A stretch of 64,000 bases of DNA, from assembly GCF_000158095.2 (NCBI RefSeq), contig NZ_CM011002.1, positions 4,258,703-4,322,702 of the forward strand. Direction: 5' to 3'. Below the pieces are notes generated by a model that was not told the DNA's origin, ran no database searches, and saw only the letters and a program-made list of their open reading frames with translations. A program made the position numbers and the translations under genes. This document shows, one piece after another, positions 54,727-64,000 of this stretch. Source of the DNA: Roseibium alexandrii DFL-11. Lineage in GTDB: Bacteria > Pseudomonadota > Alphaproteobacteria > Rhizobiales > Stappiaceae. Position 1 is the first letter of the stretch. The number at the start of each line of letters is the position of its first letter.

Positions 54727-56034
54727 CTATCTCGACCGCCGGGCAAATATCTCGGCAGTCATTTCCTTGCAGGCCGGAATAACCGTAGCCGGATCAAGAA
54801 CGGTATCCCAATCGATCCCGTCTGGCGCCAGTTGCTTCAAGGTCGATTTGAAGTCAGTCTGTGACGCGGCCTTGGCAACAATGTCCTTGGCCTCGGCTCT
54901 CGCTACGCCATTTTTGGCAAGCGCGAAGCTTGCGGCCTCTGCCATGATTTCCGGATGGTCCTTCAAGCCAGAAGAAATCCGGTCCTGGTTCGGGGACATG
55001 CTGTCTGCAAGCGCTTGGGCGTGGCGGAGGGCCGCGCCGGTTGCAATCAGCATCTGGGGCAAAAATGCCCATTCCAGTGGCCAGCGCGCGCCGTCACGTT
55101 CTTCTGCCGGAGTGGCCGCTGCCGCAATCCCGCTCGCTGAAGTTTGCACGATGGCGTTGAGTGTCAGAATGGCTTCCGCCTGAACCGGGTTGGCCTTTTG
55201 CGGCATTGTCGAGGATCCGCCGCCTGTTCCCGATGAGACCTCCGCAATATCTGATCGGCCTAGCAAAAGAAGATCGCCGGCCATCTTGGCAATACTGGCG
55301 GTGAGGGCTTGCAGCCAGGCGGACAGCGCGAGGATGTTTGACCGGTTCGTGTGCCAGGACGGCGAAAAATGGAGCTTGAGTTCCTCGGCAAGAGCCTCCG
55401 CGATACGCGGACCATCCGGAGCAACCGCGCTGTTAACGCCGGAAGCCCCGCCAAACTGGACTCTCAGAACTTTCTCGCGAAGAGCTGGCAGGTCGGCCTC
55501 AGCGTCGATTAAGCCGTGTGCCCATTTTGCAATCCGGTAGCCGAATGTGATCGGCGTTGAAATCTGCGACCTGGTCCGGCCAGCTAGAAGCTGATTGGCA
55601 TGCCGCACGCTTTCTGTTTCAAGTGCGTCGATCAGTTTGCCAAGGCGCTCTTCGAGGACATGGAGGCAGCTCTTTGCCTGCAGAACCAGTGCGGTGTCCA
55701 TCACGTCCTGGCTAGTGGCTCCCCAGTGCAGCCAGCTGCCTGCGTCGTCACCGGCGACCTTCCTCAAGGAAGCCACAAGTGCGGGCACGGGAATTCCAGC
55801 TGACCGCGTGCCCTTACTCAAAGCAATAGGCTCAATCTCACAGGTTTCCAGGGCTGAGACGATTGTTGCAGCCGCACCTTTCGGGATGATGCCCAGGGCG
55901 CCTTGCACTTGTGCAAGAGCCTGTTCGAACCGGATCATGTGAAGGAGATCGGCGTTCTCATCCAATCGCAAAACCAGATCGGCGTCGGAGTAAAGATCGG
56001 AAAAAACCGGGCTGGAAAACAGGGAGATTGGCAT
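54727..56034 (-). CDS. pcaB: 3-carboxy-cis,cis-muconate cycloisomerase
   Basis: About 435 aa fumarase/aspartase-superfamily lyase. FSDLYSDADLVLRL near the start, AGSWLHWGATSQDVMDTA, and the superfamily signature GGSSTMPQKANPVQAEAI. Converts 3-carboxymuconate to 4-carboxymuconolactone. Length (~435) is that of bacterial PcaB. Last gene of the pca cluster, 155 bp after the BKACE gene with a strong hairpin between. ATG 56034 is preferred to TTG 56049. Confidence 0.92.
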   Translation of the reverse strand: MPISLFSSPVFSDLYSDADLVLRLDENADLLHMIRFEQALAQVQGALGIIPKGAAATIVSALETCEIEPIALSKGTRSAGIPVPALVASLRKVAGDDAGSWLHWGATSQDVMDTALVLQAKSCLHVLEERLGKLIDALETESVRHANQLLAGRTRSQISTPITFGYRIAKWAHGLIDAEADLPALREKVLRVQFGGASGVNSAVAPDGPRIAEALAEELKLHFSPSWHTNRSNILALSAWLQALTASIAKMAGDLLLLGRSDIAEVSSGTGGGSSTMPQKANPVQAEAILTLNAIVQTSASGIAAAATPAEERDGARWPLEWAFLPQMLIATGAALRHAQALADSMSPNQDRISSGLKDHPEIMAEAASFALAKNGVARAEAKDIVAKAASQTDFKSTLKQLAPDGIDWDTVLDPATVIPACKEMTAEIFARRSR

Positions 56035-56144
56035 GAAAACTGTGCTCAAACAAAGGGAGCTTGATCAAGAAACATTATGACTAGATCAGCGGGCGGTAAA
56101 TCGGGATCGATTTCACGCCCAAAGCTGATCGCTCTTAAGTGGTC

Positions 56145-56183
56145 GAGCATCTTTGGGCGTTTCAATCAAAACGCCCGATGCTC
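56145..56183 (-). other. Long intercistronic hairpin between the BKACE gene and pcaB
   Basis: GAGCATC (56145-56151) and GATGCTC (56177-56183) enclose GGGCGTTT (56155-56162) and AAACGCCC (56169-56176), with a 3-base bulge and a 6-base loop: 15 perfect pairs in all. No T run follows on the minus strand, so it is not a standard terminator; it could stabilise mRNA ends or attenuate pcaB. Confidence 0.6.
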
Positions 56184-56189
56184 TGGCCG

Positions 56190-57026
56190 TCAAGCCGCCT
56201 TGAGCGGAATTCGCAAGATCTCTCGGGCCTTTTGCCAGTCCGCGACCGGCCGGTCATACTTTTCGCAAAGCTCTACTGCTTGTTTGACCAAAGCTGCGTT
56301 GGACGGGGCAAGCCTGTCCTTGTCGAGGCGGATGTTGTCTTCCAGTCCAGTGCGGGTGTGCCCTCCGGCCGCGATCGACCACTCGTTGATGGTCAGCTGG
56401 TGACGGCCGATGCCGGCAGCACACCATTCGGCATCCGGAACGAGCCGTTCGACGGTCTTGATATAATAGTCGAAGACATCCTTATCGACGGGCATGGCGT
56501 TCTTCACGCCCATGACGAACTGGATATAAAGCCGGCCTGGTATGCGGCCGTCCTTGTTCATCGCGGCTGCCTGGTGAATGTGGCTGAGATCGAAGGCCTC
56601 GATCTCCGGTTTGATGGTGTAAGTCCGCATTTCTGCCGCCAGCCAGTCCACAAGATCTGGCGGGTTTTCGTAAACCCTCGTCGGGAAGTTGTTCGATCCA
56701 ACGGAAAGGGACGCCATGTCCGGCATAAGCGGGAGCATGCCGCCGCGTGCCTTTCCGGCGCCCGAACGCCCGCCGGTCGAGAACTGGATGATCATGCCGG
56801 GGCAGTGTTTATCAAGACCTTCCTTCAGCCGTGCAAATTTCTCCGGATCCGAAGTCGGGCTTTGATCCTCGTTGCGCACATGGGCGTGGCAGATGGTGGC
56901 GCCGGCTTCAAAGGCCTCGTGAGTGCTTTCAACCTGTTCGGCAACTGTCACCGGGACAGCCGGATTGTTTTCTTTTGTCGGCAACGAGCCGGTGATCGCA
57001 ACACAGATGATGCAGGGTTTGCTCAT
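56190..57026 (-). CDS. BKACE-family (beta-keto acid cleavage, DUF849) enzyme
   Basis: About 278 aa TIM-barrel with metal motif ATICHAHVRN (His-x-His), MIIQFSTGGRSGAG, MASLSVGSNNFPTRVYENPP and AAGIGRHQLTINEWSIAAGGHTRTGLEDN (in parts; His and Glu/Arg site). BKACE enzymes react a beta-keto acid with acetyl-CoA to give acetoacetate and a new acyl-CoA. Within a pca cluster lacking pcaIJF here, 3-oxoadipate is the likely substrate, giving succinyl-CoA and acetoacetate (inference). Begins 7 bp after pcaG. Confidence 0.85.
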   Translation of the reverse strand: MSKPCIICVAITGSLPTKENNPAVPVTVAEQVESTHEAFEAGATICHAHVRNEDQSPTSDPEKFARLKEGLDKHCPGMIIQFSTGGRSGAGKARGGMLPLMPDMASLSVGSNNFPTRVYENPPDLVDWLAAEMRTYTIKPEIEAFDLSHIHQAAAMNKDGRIPGRLYIQFVMGVKNAMPVDKDVFDYYIKTVERLVPDAEWCAAGIGRHQLTINEWSIAAGGHTRTGLEDNIRLDKDRLAPSNAALVKQAVELCEKYDRPVADWQKAREILRIPLKAA

Positions 57027-57033
57027 GTCCGCC

Positions 57034-57654
57034 TCAAATGTCGAAAAAGACGGTTTCGTCTTCGCCTTGCAGTTTGATGTCAAACCGATAGACCGGCGTG
57101 CCGTCGCTGTCTGTTCGCTCTGCAATCAGCGTTGCCCGGCGGCGCTCCCACTCGATCAGATTGAGCACCGGATCGGCTGCATTGGCGGATGTCTCATCTG
57201 AGAAATAAAGCCGGGTTTGCAAACCCACATTGATCCCTCGTGCGACGATCCAGAGGCTGATATGCGGAGCCATTTGACGGCCGTTCAGATCCGTGACCGC
57301 ACCCGGCTTGACTGTCTCGAAGGTCCAGTTGCCGGTGTCGAAATCCGGAATGACGCGGCCCCAACCCCTGAACCCGTCTTCAACCTCGCCCAGATGTTCC
57401 GGATGGGCATAGATGCCGTCTGTATTTGCCTGCCAGGCTTCCAGAAGCACGTCCTTGATCGGAGACCCCATGCCATCAATGACACGGCCCTCAACGCGAA
57501 TGCGTTCGCCCTTTGCGTTTGGCCCTGCAATGTCATGCCCGAGCTCCTGGGCGTAGATGTCAAAGCCGGCGGCTCCCGGCGCAAGGCCGATGTGGACATA
57601 AGGGCCCGCCGTCTGGGAAGGGGTTTCTTTCAAGTAATCCAGTGTCTGGCGCAT
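57034..57654 (-). CDS. pcaG: Protocatechuate 3,4-dioxygenase, alpha subunit
   Basis: 206 aa intradiol dioxygenase fold: KETPSQTAGPYVHIGLAPGAAG, IRVEGRVIDGMGSPIKDVLLEAWQANTDG in parts, GWGRVIPDFDTGNWTFETVKPGAV, and HISLWIVARGINVGLQTRLYF. It lacks the full set of iron ligands, as alpha subunits do. Pairs with PcaH. Two bases separate pcaH's stop from its ATG. Confidence 0.93.
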   Translation of the reverse strand: MRQTLDYLKETPSQTAGPYVHIGLAPGAAGFDIYAQELGHDIAGPNAKGERIRVEGRVIDGMGSPIKDVLLEAWQANTDGIYAHPEHLGEVEDGFRGWGRVIPDFDTGNWTFETVKPGAVTDLNGRQMAPHISLWIVARGINVGLQTRLYFSDETSANAADPVLNLIEWERRRATLIAERTDSDGTPVYRFDIKLQGEDETVFFDI

Positions 57655-57656
57655 GA

Positions 57657-58382
57657 TCAGTTCCCCTCCGGCCGGTTTTCAAACAATGTTGACCGGCGCC
57701 CGCGCAACACGATGTCGAACTTGTACGCGATGGTGTCGAGGGGGATGGTGGCGTTGAGATCCAACCGAGCGACCAGTTGATCAACCGCATCCGGATTAGG
57801 AATGGAATTCACGATCGGGCATTTAGCGATCAGCGGGTCGCCTTCAAAGTAGCATTGCGTGATCAGACGCTGGGCGAAAGCGGAACCGAAGATGGAGATA
57901 TGGACATGGGCCGGCCGCCAGTTGTTGACCCAATTGCGCCAGGGATAAGCCCCGGGCTTCACGGTCCTGAATGCGTAGTACCCGTTCTCGTCCGTCAGCG
58001 TGCGGCCACAGCCGCCGAAATTCGGGTCGATCGGCGCGAGATAGGTGTCCTTCTTGTGTCGGTAGCGGCCACCAGAATTGGCTTGCCAGATTTCAACCAG
58101 TGTGTTCGGCACAGGTTTGGCGTTTTCATCGAGAACCCGCCCATGAAGGATGATGCGTTCGCCAATCGGGCTTTCTCCCGGCTTTGCGTAGTTCGACAGG
58201 AGATCCTTGTCGATTGGGTCGATGTCGTTGTGCCCAAAGACGGGTCCTGTGATTTCGCTGACCGTCGTTTCCAGGCTTATCATCGAATACTGTGGTGACC
58301 TGGATACGCTGGTCTTGTAGTCCGACGTCAGCGCAGGCGGCTGCCATTGCCGGTCACGCTGGTAATAGGGGCCTGGTTGCAT
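57657..58382 (-). CDS. pcaH: Protocatechuate 3,4-dioxygenase, beta subunit
   Basis: 241 aa catalytic subunit. Iron ligands are visible: Tyr in GGRYRHKKD, Tyr in GAYPWRNW, and two His in [21 protein letters not shown] and [15 protein letters not shown] are family blocks. Opens protocatechuate between C3 and C4 to 3-carboxymuconate. Starts 23 bp after pcaC. Confidence 0.95.
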   Translation of the reverse strand: MQPGPYYQRDRQWQPPALTSDYKTSVSRSPQYSMISLETTVSEITGPVFGHNDIDPIDKDLLSNYAKPGESPIGERIILHGRVLDENAKPVPNTLVEIWQANSGGRYRHKKDTYLAPIDPNFGGCGRTLTDENGYYAFRTVKPGAYPWRNWVNNWRPAHVHISIFGSAFAQRLITQCYFEGDPLIAKCPIVNSIPNPDAVDQLVARLDLNATIPLDTIAYKFDIVLRGRRSTLFENRPEGN

Positions 58383-58405
58383 TGTGGCTTTCCTCCCGGC
58401 CGGCG

Positions 58406-58795
58406 TTATTCGCCCGCCTCCTCCCGTTCCATGTCCGCGTAGGTGTCCTTGGCGATCTTGAGTGCCTGATTGGCCCTTGGAACTCCAGCATAAATCGCGA
58501 CATGCTGGAAGGCTTCCAGAACATCCTGCTTGCTTGCACCTGTCCGGGCCGTTGCCCGGATGTGCATGGCAATTTCTTCGAAATTCCCGAGAGCTGCCAA
58601 GAGGGCCAGCGTCAGTATGGAGCGCTCACGCGGGCTGATGCCGTCGGATGCCCAGACCGTTCCCCAGGCTGCCTCCGTGATCAGTGTTTGAAACGGTGCG
58701 TCGAGATCTGTCTTGGAAGCCTCGGCGCGATCAACATGGGCATCGCCCAGAACCGTCCGGCGAACAATCAAACCCTGCTCATACCTGTCGGACAT
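58406..58795 (-). CDS. pcaC: 4-carboxymuconolactone decarboxylase
   Basis: About 129 aa. [22 protein letters not shown] at the start, [33 protein letters not shown] in parts, and the CMD-type [25 protein letters not shown]. Converts 4-carboxymuconolactone to 3-oxoadipate enol-lactone. ATG 58795 overlaps the pcaD stop (58779) by 17 bp; GTG 58801 is also possible. Not fused to pcaD, unlike PcaL. Confidence 0.93.
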   Translation of the reverse strand: MSDRYEQGLIVRRTVLGDAHVDRAEASKTDLDAPFQTLITEAAWGTVWASDGISPRERSILTLALLAALGNFEEIAMHIRATARTGASKQDVLEAFQHVAIYAGVPRANQALKIAKDTYADMEREEAGE

Positions 58796-59577
58796 GAGCA
58801 CTCTCCTTCAAAAAATCCTGCAAGTGGGCCGTAAACACGTCCGCCTGCTCAACACAGGGCAGGTGACCAGCGCCCGCTATCTCGACAAACCGGCTGCCAC
58901 GGATCAGGTCTGTGGTGGCCTTTACCTGCGCCGGAGGGCTTGCAAGATCTTCAGATCCTGCAATCCCCAATGCCGGGAGCGTCAATTCGGCGGTTGTTGC
59001 GGTGAGATCCGTGCGGCCAGGGCTTCACTGCAGCCGATGTAACCCTCAGCTGGCGTCCGGCTCAGCATGCTGAGCCAGGCAATGCATTCGTCAGAGTGCC
59101 GGAAAGGGCCGGAAAACCAACGGTCCAGAACTGCGTCGGCGATACTCTCGACACCGCCTTTGCGGACCGCGGCAATCCGGACCTGCCACATATCGGCGGT
59201 TCCCATTTTTGCAGCTGTGCAGGCCAGAATAAGTCTGGTCATGCGATCTGGCTGACGGTGGGCGAGCAGTTGCCCGATCATCCCGCCGATGGAAAGACCG
59301 ACCAGCGAGAATTGCGACACGCCGATATGGTCGAGCAACTCTTCCAGGTCTTGAACCAGATCCGTCATGGAGTAAGCATCAGAGGGGCAGGAAGAGAGGC
59401 CATGGCCGCGCTTGTCGAAGCGAATGTAGCGGTAACCTTCTTCGGGGAGCCGGTCGATAACCTTGTCCCAGAGCCGCAAATCTGTGCCAAGGGAATTTGC
59501 AAACACGACAGGTGCCCCGTTCGGGTCGCCGTCTTCCCGCCAGTGAATGTCCGCATTTGTGAGCCGTGCGATGCGCA

Positions 59578-59578
<1 letters not shown>
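58779..59578 (-). pseudogene. pcaD: 3-oxoadipate enol-lactonase, split by a 1-base frameshift
   Basis: An alpha/beta-hydrolase in two frames. Part 1 (from ATG 59578) has FANSLGTDLRLWDKV, RFDKRGHGLSS and the nucleophile LVGLSIGGMIG (S96), then goes off-frame after EALAAR into SPQQPPN and a stop at 58982. Part 2, to stop 58779, holds the Asp (GSEDLASPP) and His (GAGHLPCVEQ). Adding one base near 59008-59013 gives EALAARDLTATTAELTLPAL, a seamless PcaD of 266 aa. The total of 800 nt is one short of 801. Either a real deletion or a sequencing error. ATG overlaps the pobA stop (ATGA). Confidence 0.9.
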
Positions 59579-60747
<1,169 letters not shown>

Positions 60748-60798
60748 CTAGACCTCCCCGCGTTTTTGAGCATATTGTTTATCTGAAATGGTGAAGTA

Positions 60799-60819
60799 AA
60801 ATGACAAATTAGGTCATTT
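60799..60819. promoter_or_regulatory. Candidate PcaQ operator between pobA and pcaQ
   Basis: AAATGAC (60799-60805) and GTCATTT (60813-60819), perfect 7-base arms with a 7-base spacer, lie in the 94-bp divergent gap, 23 bp from the pcaQ start. Position and symmetry suit a LysR-type activator; the Sinorhizobium PcaQ half-site ATAACC is not present. Confidence 0.5.
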
Positions 60820-60841
60820 GATTTCCAAAATGGATAAGTAA

Positions 60842-61762
60842 ATGATCGATCGGCGGATAAAATTCCGGCACATTCAGTGCTTTGTCGAGATTGCGCAGGA
60901 ACGCAGTCTGAAGCTCGCAGCCGACAAGTTGAACCTTACCCAACCGGCCATATCCAAGACGCTCAAGGAGCTGGAGGAAACTATTGGCGCGACATTGATG
61001 TCCCGCAGCCGTGCGGGGATTTCGCTGACGCCGCAAGGCAAGATGTTCCTGCATTTTGCCCAGATTTCCCTAGCCAGCCTCCAGCAGGGCCTAGACGGTG
61101 TGGTCGATGCCGGTGAGGAGGCGCGGGCCACGTTGACCGTCGGAGCTTTGCCGAGCGTTTCAGGAAGCTTCTTGCCGGCCGCCATCCGTGAGTTCCGGGA
61201 TCTGGCCCCAGCGGTCATGCTGAAGATCCTTGATGGTCCGCATGGATATCTCATCGAGCGTTTGCGGCTGGGTGAAATCGATCTGGTGATCGGCCGTCTT
61301 GGACGCCCGGTTACTATGGAAGGGGTTTCTTTCACGCAGCTTTATTCCGAGCGTGTCGAGTTTGTTGTCCGGGCTGATCATCCGCTCCTGGAGGCGCCGG
61401 ACATCAAGCGCATTGTCGACTGGCCGGTGCTCTATCCACCGGAAGGGTCGGCCATCCGGCCCTTGGTTGAGCGGTATTTGATCGCCAACGGCGTAGCGGA
61501 AATCCCGAACCGGATCGAAACCGTGTCCGGTGCGTTCGGTCGCATTTATACGCGTCAGTCGGACGCTGTCTGGATCATTTCCTCTGGTGTGGTGCGCAAT
61601 GAAACGGCTGATGGCGATCTGATCCGTCTGCCCTTCGAAAGCGACATCACAAAAGGGCCGATAGGTCTGATGACGCGCCCGGATGCCCAGCCGAGCCCGG
61701 CCGAGCAGGTCTTCCGGCTGGCTGTTCAAACCGCCATTGAAAATTTGGAGCTCTCCTCATGA
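60842..61762 (+). CDS. pcaQ: LysR-type regulator of protocatechuate catabolism
   Basis: 306 aa. HTH: KFRHIQCFVEIAQERSLKLAADKLNLTQPAISKTLKELEE read in parts, RAGISLTPQG after it; effector domain with LTVGALPSVSGSFLPAAIREF and GEIDLVIGRLG. The KFRHIQCF start and divergent location from pobA/pca identify PcaQ, which answers to pca intermediates. Its TGA overlaps the ATG of the next gene (ATGA). Confidence 0.92.
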   Translation: MIDRRIKFRHIQCFVEIAQERSLKLAADKLNLTQPAISKTLKELEETIGATLMSRSRAGISLTPQGKMFLHFAQISLASLQQGLDGVVDAGEEARATLTVGALPSVSGSFLPAAIREFRDLAPAVMLKILDGPHGYLIERLRLGEIDLVIGRLGRPVTMEGVSFTQLYSERVEFVVRADHPLLEAPDIKRIVDWPVLYPPEGSAIRPLVERYLIANGVAEIPNRIETVSGAFGRIYTRQSDAVWIISSGVVRNETADGDLIRLPFESDITKGPIGLMTRPDAQPSPAEQVFRLAVQTAIENLELSS

Positions 61763-63516
61763 GTAAGACTGCACCGCCCGTTGTCGATAACGATGCAAGT
61801 CCCTCCAAAAGCGGAATTGGAGAAACTGTATCCATCGCGTCCGGAGGGGCTCTGCTCAGCCGGATGAAGGCGATCGGCATTGACTACATTTTTGCAAATT
61901 CCGGAACCGACTTTCCGCCGGTGATTGAAGGTCTCGCCGAGGCTGATGCCAAGAACATCGATTTACCGGAAGCGATTGTCATCCCGCACGAAAGCGCGGC
62001 TATGGGCATGGCGCACGGTTATTACCTCGGCACCGGTAAAACGGCTGCGGTCATGGCACACACGAATGTGGGTCTCGCCAACTGCGCGATAGGCGCGATC
62101 AACGCATCGATCGAAAATATCCCGATGATGCTGTTTTCGGGAAGAACCCCAACAACAGAGCAGGGGCGGTTCGGATCGCGAACCGTTCCAATCGGCTGGG
62201 GACAGGAAATGCGCGATCAAACGGCTCTGGTTCGTGAAGCCTGCAAGTGGGACTATGAGCTGCGGTTTCCCGAACAGGCGGTCGAAACGGTTGACCGTGC
62301 AAAGGCGCTTGCCGAAACAACGCCGCGTGGTCCGGTCTATGTCAGTCTGCCGCGCGAAGTTCTGTGCGAGCCTTGCCCGATGGATCAATTGGCGGCGCCT
62401 GCCATCATGGTCGCACCGCAGCCCGGACTTGATCAGGTCGCTGTTGCTACGGCCGCAAAGTGGATCGCGGAAGCTGACAATCCAGTGATTTTCGCGCAGC
62501 GCGGAGCGGGTAGCGCAGACGGCTTTGCAGCTCTTGCCGATATGGCGGAGCGATGGGGTATCCCCGTTTGCCAGTATTGGGCCGTGCGGCTTGCGATGGA
62601 TCTTGATCACCCCATGGCTGCCGGCAATGACCCGTCCGATCTTTTAGAAGAAGCGGATGTTGTTCTGGTTATCGACAGTCTGGCTCCCTGGGCGCCGGAC
62701 AAACACAATCTGAAGCCCGGATGCAAAGTCATCCACCTTGGGCAGGATCCACTCTTCAGCAAAGTGCCGGTGCGAAATTTCCAGTGTGACCTGGCAATCG
62801 CAGCGGACGTCGAGCCTGGGCTTGTGGCTTTGAAAACCGCTTTGGATGAGCTCGAACTGTCCGTCCGTGCAGCGCCTAGACGGGCTCGATGGGCTGCGCG
62901 CAACAAAGCAAACAGAAAGGCGGTGCTCGCGTCCGCTGAAGCCGATGGAACGGGCGGCATCACCAAGAATTTGATCAGCTTGTGCCTTTCTCGCGTATTG
63001 GGAGATCGCAAGGCAACGGTGCTATCTGAACTTGGTTGTCCTCCAGCTCCAATGAGCTTAAACCATTGGCAGGCTTGGTATCAGGAACCTCATGCGGGAG
63101 GCCTCGGCTGGTGTTTTCCGGCAGCCCTCGGCATGAAACTCGGATCTCCCGACCGTACAATCGTGGCGACCATGGGGGACGGGTCGTACATGTTTTCCAA
63201 CCCGGTGGTTTGTCATCAGATTGCCGAAGCTCTCGACCTGCCGATCCTTGTGATCGTTTTGAACAATGCGGAATGGGGCGCAGTTCGCCAGTCTGTTCTG
63301 GATCACTATCCGGATGGTTACGCGGCCCGAAGCAACAGAATGCCGTTGACCCAACTGTCGCCGGTGCCGGATTTTACGCATGTCGCCAAGGCCAGCCGCG
63401 CCCATGCTGCTCGTGTCGAGCAGGCGGTAGATCTGGAGTCAGCTCTGAGAGATGCGCTCAAGCAAATCGAACAAAACAAAACCCTCGCATTTTTGGATGT
63501 TGTTGTGACGCGATAG
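61759..63516 (+). CDS. Thiamine-diphosphate enzyme, benzoylformate decarboxylase/acetolactate synthase-like
   Basis: 585 aa three-domain ThDP enzyme. PYR domain with the catalytic Glu in IPHESAAMGMAHGYY, central domain (about 200-350), PP domain with MGDGSYMF...LNNAEWG as the GDG-x~25-NN ThDP/Mg motif. Overall it resembles uncharacterised thiamine-pyrophosphate-requiring proteins near aromatic genes, closer to benzoylformate decarboxylase than to acetolactate synthase. Translationally coupled to pcaQ, which suggests a role in aromatic keto-acid catabolism (inference). Confidence 0.8.
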   Translation: MSKTAPPVVDNDASPSKSGIGETVSIASGGALLSRMKAIGIDYIFANSGTDFPPVIEGLAEADAKNIDLPEAIVIPHESAAMGMAHGYYLGTGKTAAVMAHTNVGLANCAIGAINASIENIPMMLFSGRTPTTEQGRFGSRTVPIGWGQEMRDQTALVREACKWDYELRFPEQAVETVDRAKALAETTPRGPVYVSLPREVLCEPCPMDQLAAPAIMVAPQPGLDQVAVATAAKWIAEADNPVIFAQRGAGSADGFAALADMAERWGIPVCQYWAVRLAMDLDHPMAAGNDPSDLLEEADVVLVIDSLAPWAPDKHNLKPGCKVIHLGQDPLFSKVPVRNFQCDLAIAADVEPGLVALKTALDELELSVRAAPRRARWAARNKANRKAVLASAEADGTGGITKNLISLCLSRVLGDRKATVLSELGCPPAPMSLNHWQAWYQEPHAGGLGWCFPAALGMKLGSPDRTIVATMGDGSYMFSNPVVCHQIAEALDLPILVIVLNNAEWGAVRQSVLDHYPDGYAARSNRMPLTQLSPVPDFTHVAKASRAHAARVEQAVDLESALRDALKQIEQNKTLAFLDVVVTR

Positions 63517-63703
63517 ATTTGGCTTGAGTTGCTACTTGAAGTTGGATGGCTAAAACTGAATGTCGGTTCAGGTTTATGCGTTGTTTGAGTATCGGTGTCA
63601 GTAACCGAAATTATACGAATGATGTGAAATAACTTTACTTGAACAACTGCATAGTTAGGCCACTGGCATCAGTTCGCATGGCCGTTTCTGCAATGGGGAA
63701 GCC

Positions 63704-64000
63704 GTGCTGCACAAGATAATACGCGTGATGATCGCGGACGACAGCTCAATCGCTCGGGACATCGTTGCGGAAGGCATTCAGGCCCATCGTGGTGAACGCT
63801 ATATCGAGATTGAGCAAGCGTCGAATGGCCGGGCCGCCCTCGAGATACTTCAAGCGAAACGCATCGACGTCGCCTTCGTCGACATTCACATGCCGGGCCT
63901 GAACGGTCCGGAAGTCGTTTCGGCAATGCGCGATACCCAGTCGAATGACTGTTTGACCGTGGCGATGTCGAGTAGTCTGGATGACAAGGCTGAATCAGTG
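63704..64000 (+). CDS. Response-regulator receiver protein, C-terminus cut by window edge
   Basis: From GTG 63704 (GGGGAA five bases upstream) the frame is open for 99 codons to the window end. It reads IIRVMIADDSSIARDIV (acidic pair), VAFVDIHMPGLNGPEVV (phosphorylated Asp in VDIHMPG), and VAMSSSLDD (conserved Ser/Thr position). Hence a CheY-like receiver domain; any output domain lies outside. The 63517-63703 gap shows no other gene and is AT-rich, a likely promoter. Confidence 0.85.
   Translation, partial: MLHKIIRVMIADDSSIARDIVAEGIQAHRGERYIEIEQASNGRAALEILQAKRIDVAFVDIHMPGLNGPEVVSAMRDTQSNDCLTVAMSSSLDDKAESV

Noticed and set aside
58982..59014. Programmed ribosomal frameshifting in pcaD
   Set aside because: No slippery heptamer or downstream structure is visible at the break; mutation or sequencing error is simpler.

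Overview
The window reads as a chromosomal stretch of an alphaproteobacterium, most likely a marine member of the Hyphomicrobiales close to Stappiaceae (Roseibium/Labrenzia). This placement is inferred from gene content, not from a search: a paired crotonyl-CoA carboxylase/reductase and ethylmalonyl-CoA mutase, a hemC-hemD-Mic60-HemY-like cluster, a pobA-pcaDCHG...B cluster under a divergent pcaQ, an IalB-like protein, and GTG/TTG starts in a moderately GC-rich sequence. No insertion sequence, prophage, integron, CRISPR array or replication origin was seen. Coding density is high and only one tRNA gene, tRNA-Thr(CGU), is present.

Layout. 1-11 kb: rlmN (cut by the left edge), an IalB-like secreted protein, an ECF sigma factor with no adjacent anti-sigma gene, an RNA methyltransferase, a zinc-free oxidoreductase, a class IV aminotransferase of (R)-amine-transaminase type, xthA, a cation/proton antiporter and several cell-envelope proteins (GH25 lipoprotein, two tandem SH3 paralogues, CAP-domain lipoprotein). 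11-18 kb: a carbon-assimilation block with ccr and ecm back to back, followed by an SbtA-type bicarbonate permease, a PII-like protein and a beta-carbonic anhydrase. 18-31 kb: housekeeping and small accessory genes (asd, TenA with a DMT transporter, arsR-arsC, Bcr/CflA efflux, YciI/EVE/METTL20-like operon, M20 amidohydrolase, membrane-bound AlbA_2 protein, TauE permease). 31-41 kb: an EAL-CBS-GGDEF protein, leuB, a chemoreceptor, a MarR-controlled exported ABM protein with cytochrome b561, and Nudix-gpsA. 41-50.7 kb: a fatty-acid-hydroxylase/creatininase fusion, tsaD, and the heme/envelope cluster. 51-64 kb: a TRAP transporter, then a protocatechuate/4-hydroxybenzoate catabolic cluster with a BKACE gene inserted and with pcaD broken by an apparent 1-base deletion, pcaQ coupled to a benzoylformate-decarboxylase-like enzyme, and a response regulator cut by the right edge.

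How genes work together. PobA converts 4-hydroxybenzoate to protocatechuate; PcaGH, PcaB, PcaC and PcaD convert that to 3-oxoadipate; the BKACE enzyme is a candidate for the final cleavage, since no pcaIJ/pcaF is present here. Ccr and Ecm belong to the ethylmalonyl-CoA pathway, which consumes CO2/bicarbonate, and the bicarbonate permease/PII/carbonic anhydrase genes a few hundred bases away could supply it. The most notable items are the pcaD frameshift, the hydroxylase-creatininase fusion, the inorganic-carbon module beside the ethylmalonyl-CoA genes, the BKACE gene inside the pca operon, and several well-formed operator-like palindromes.
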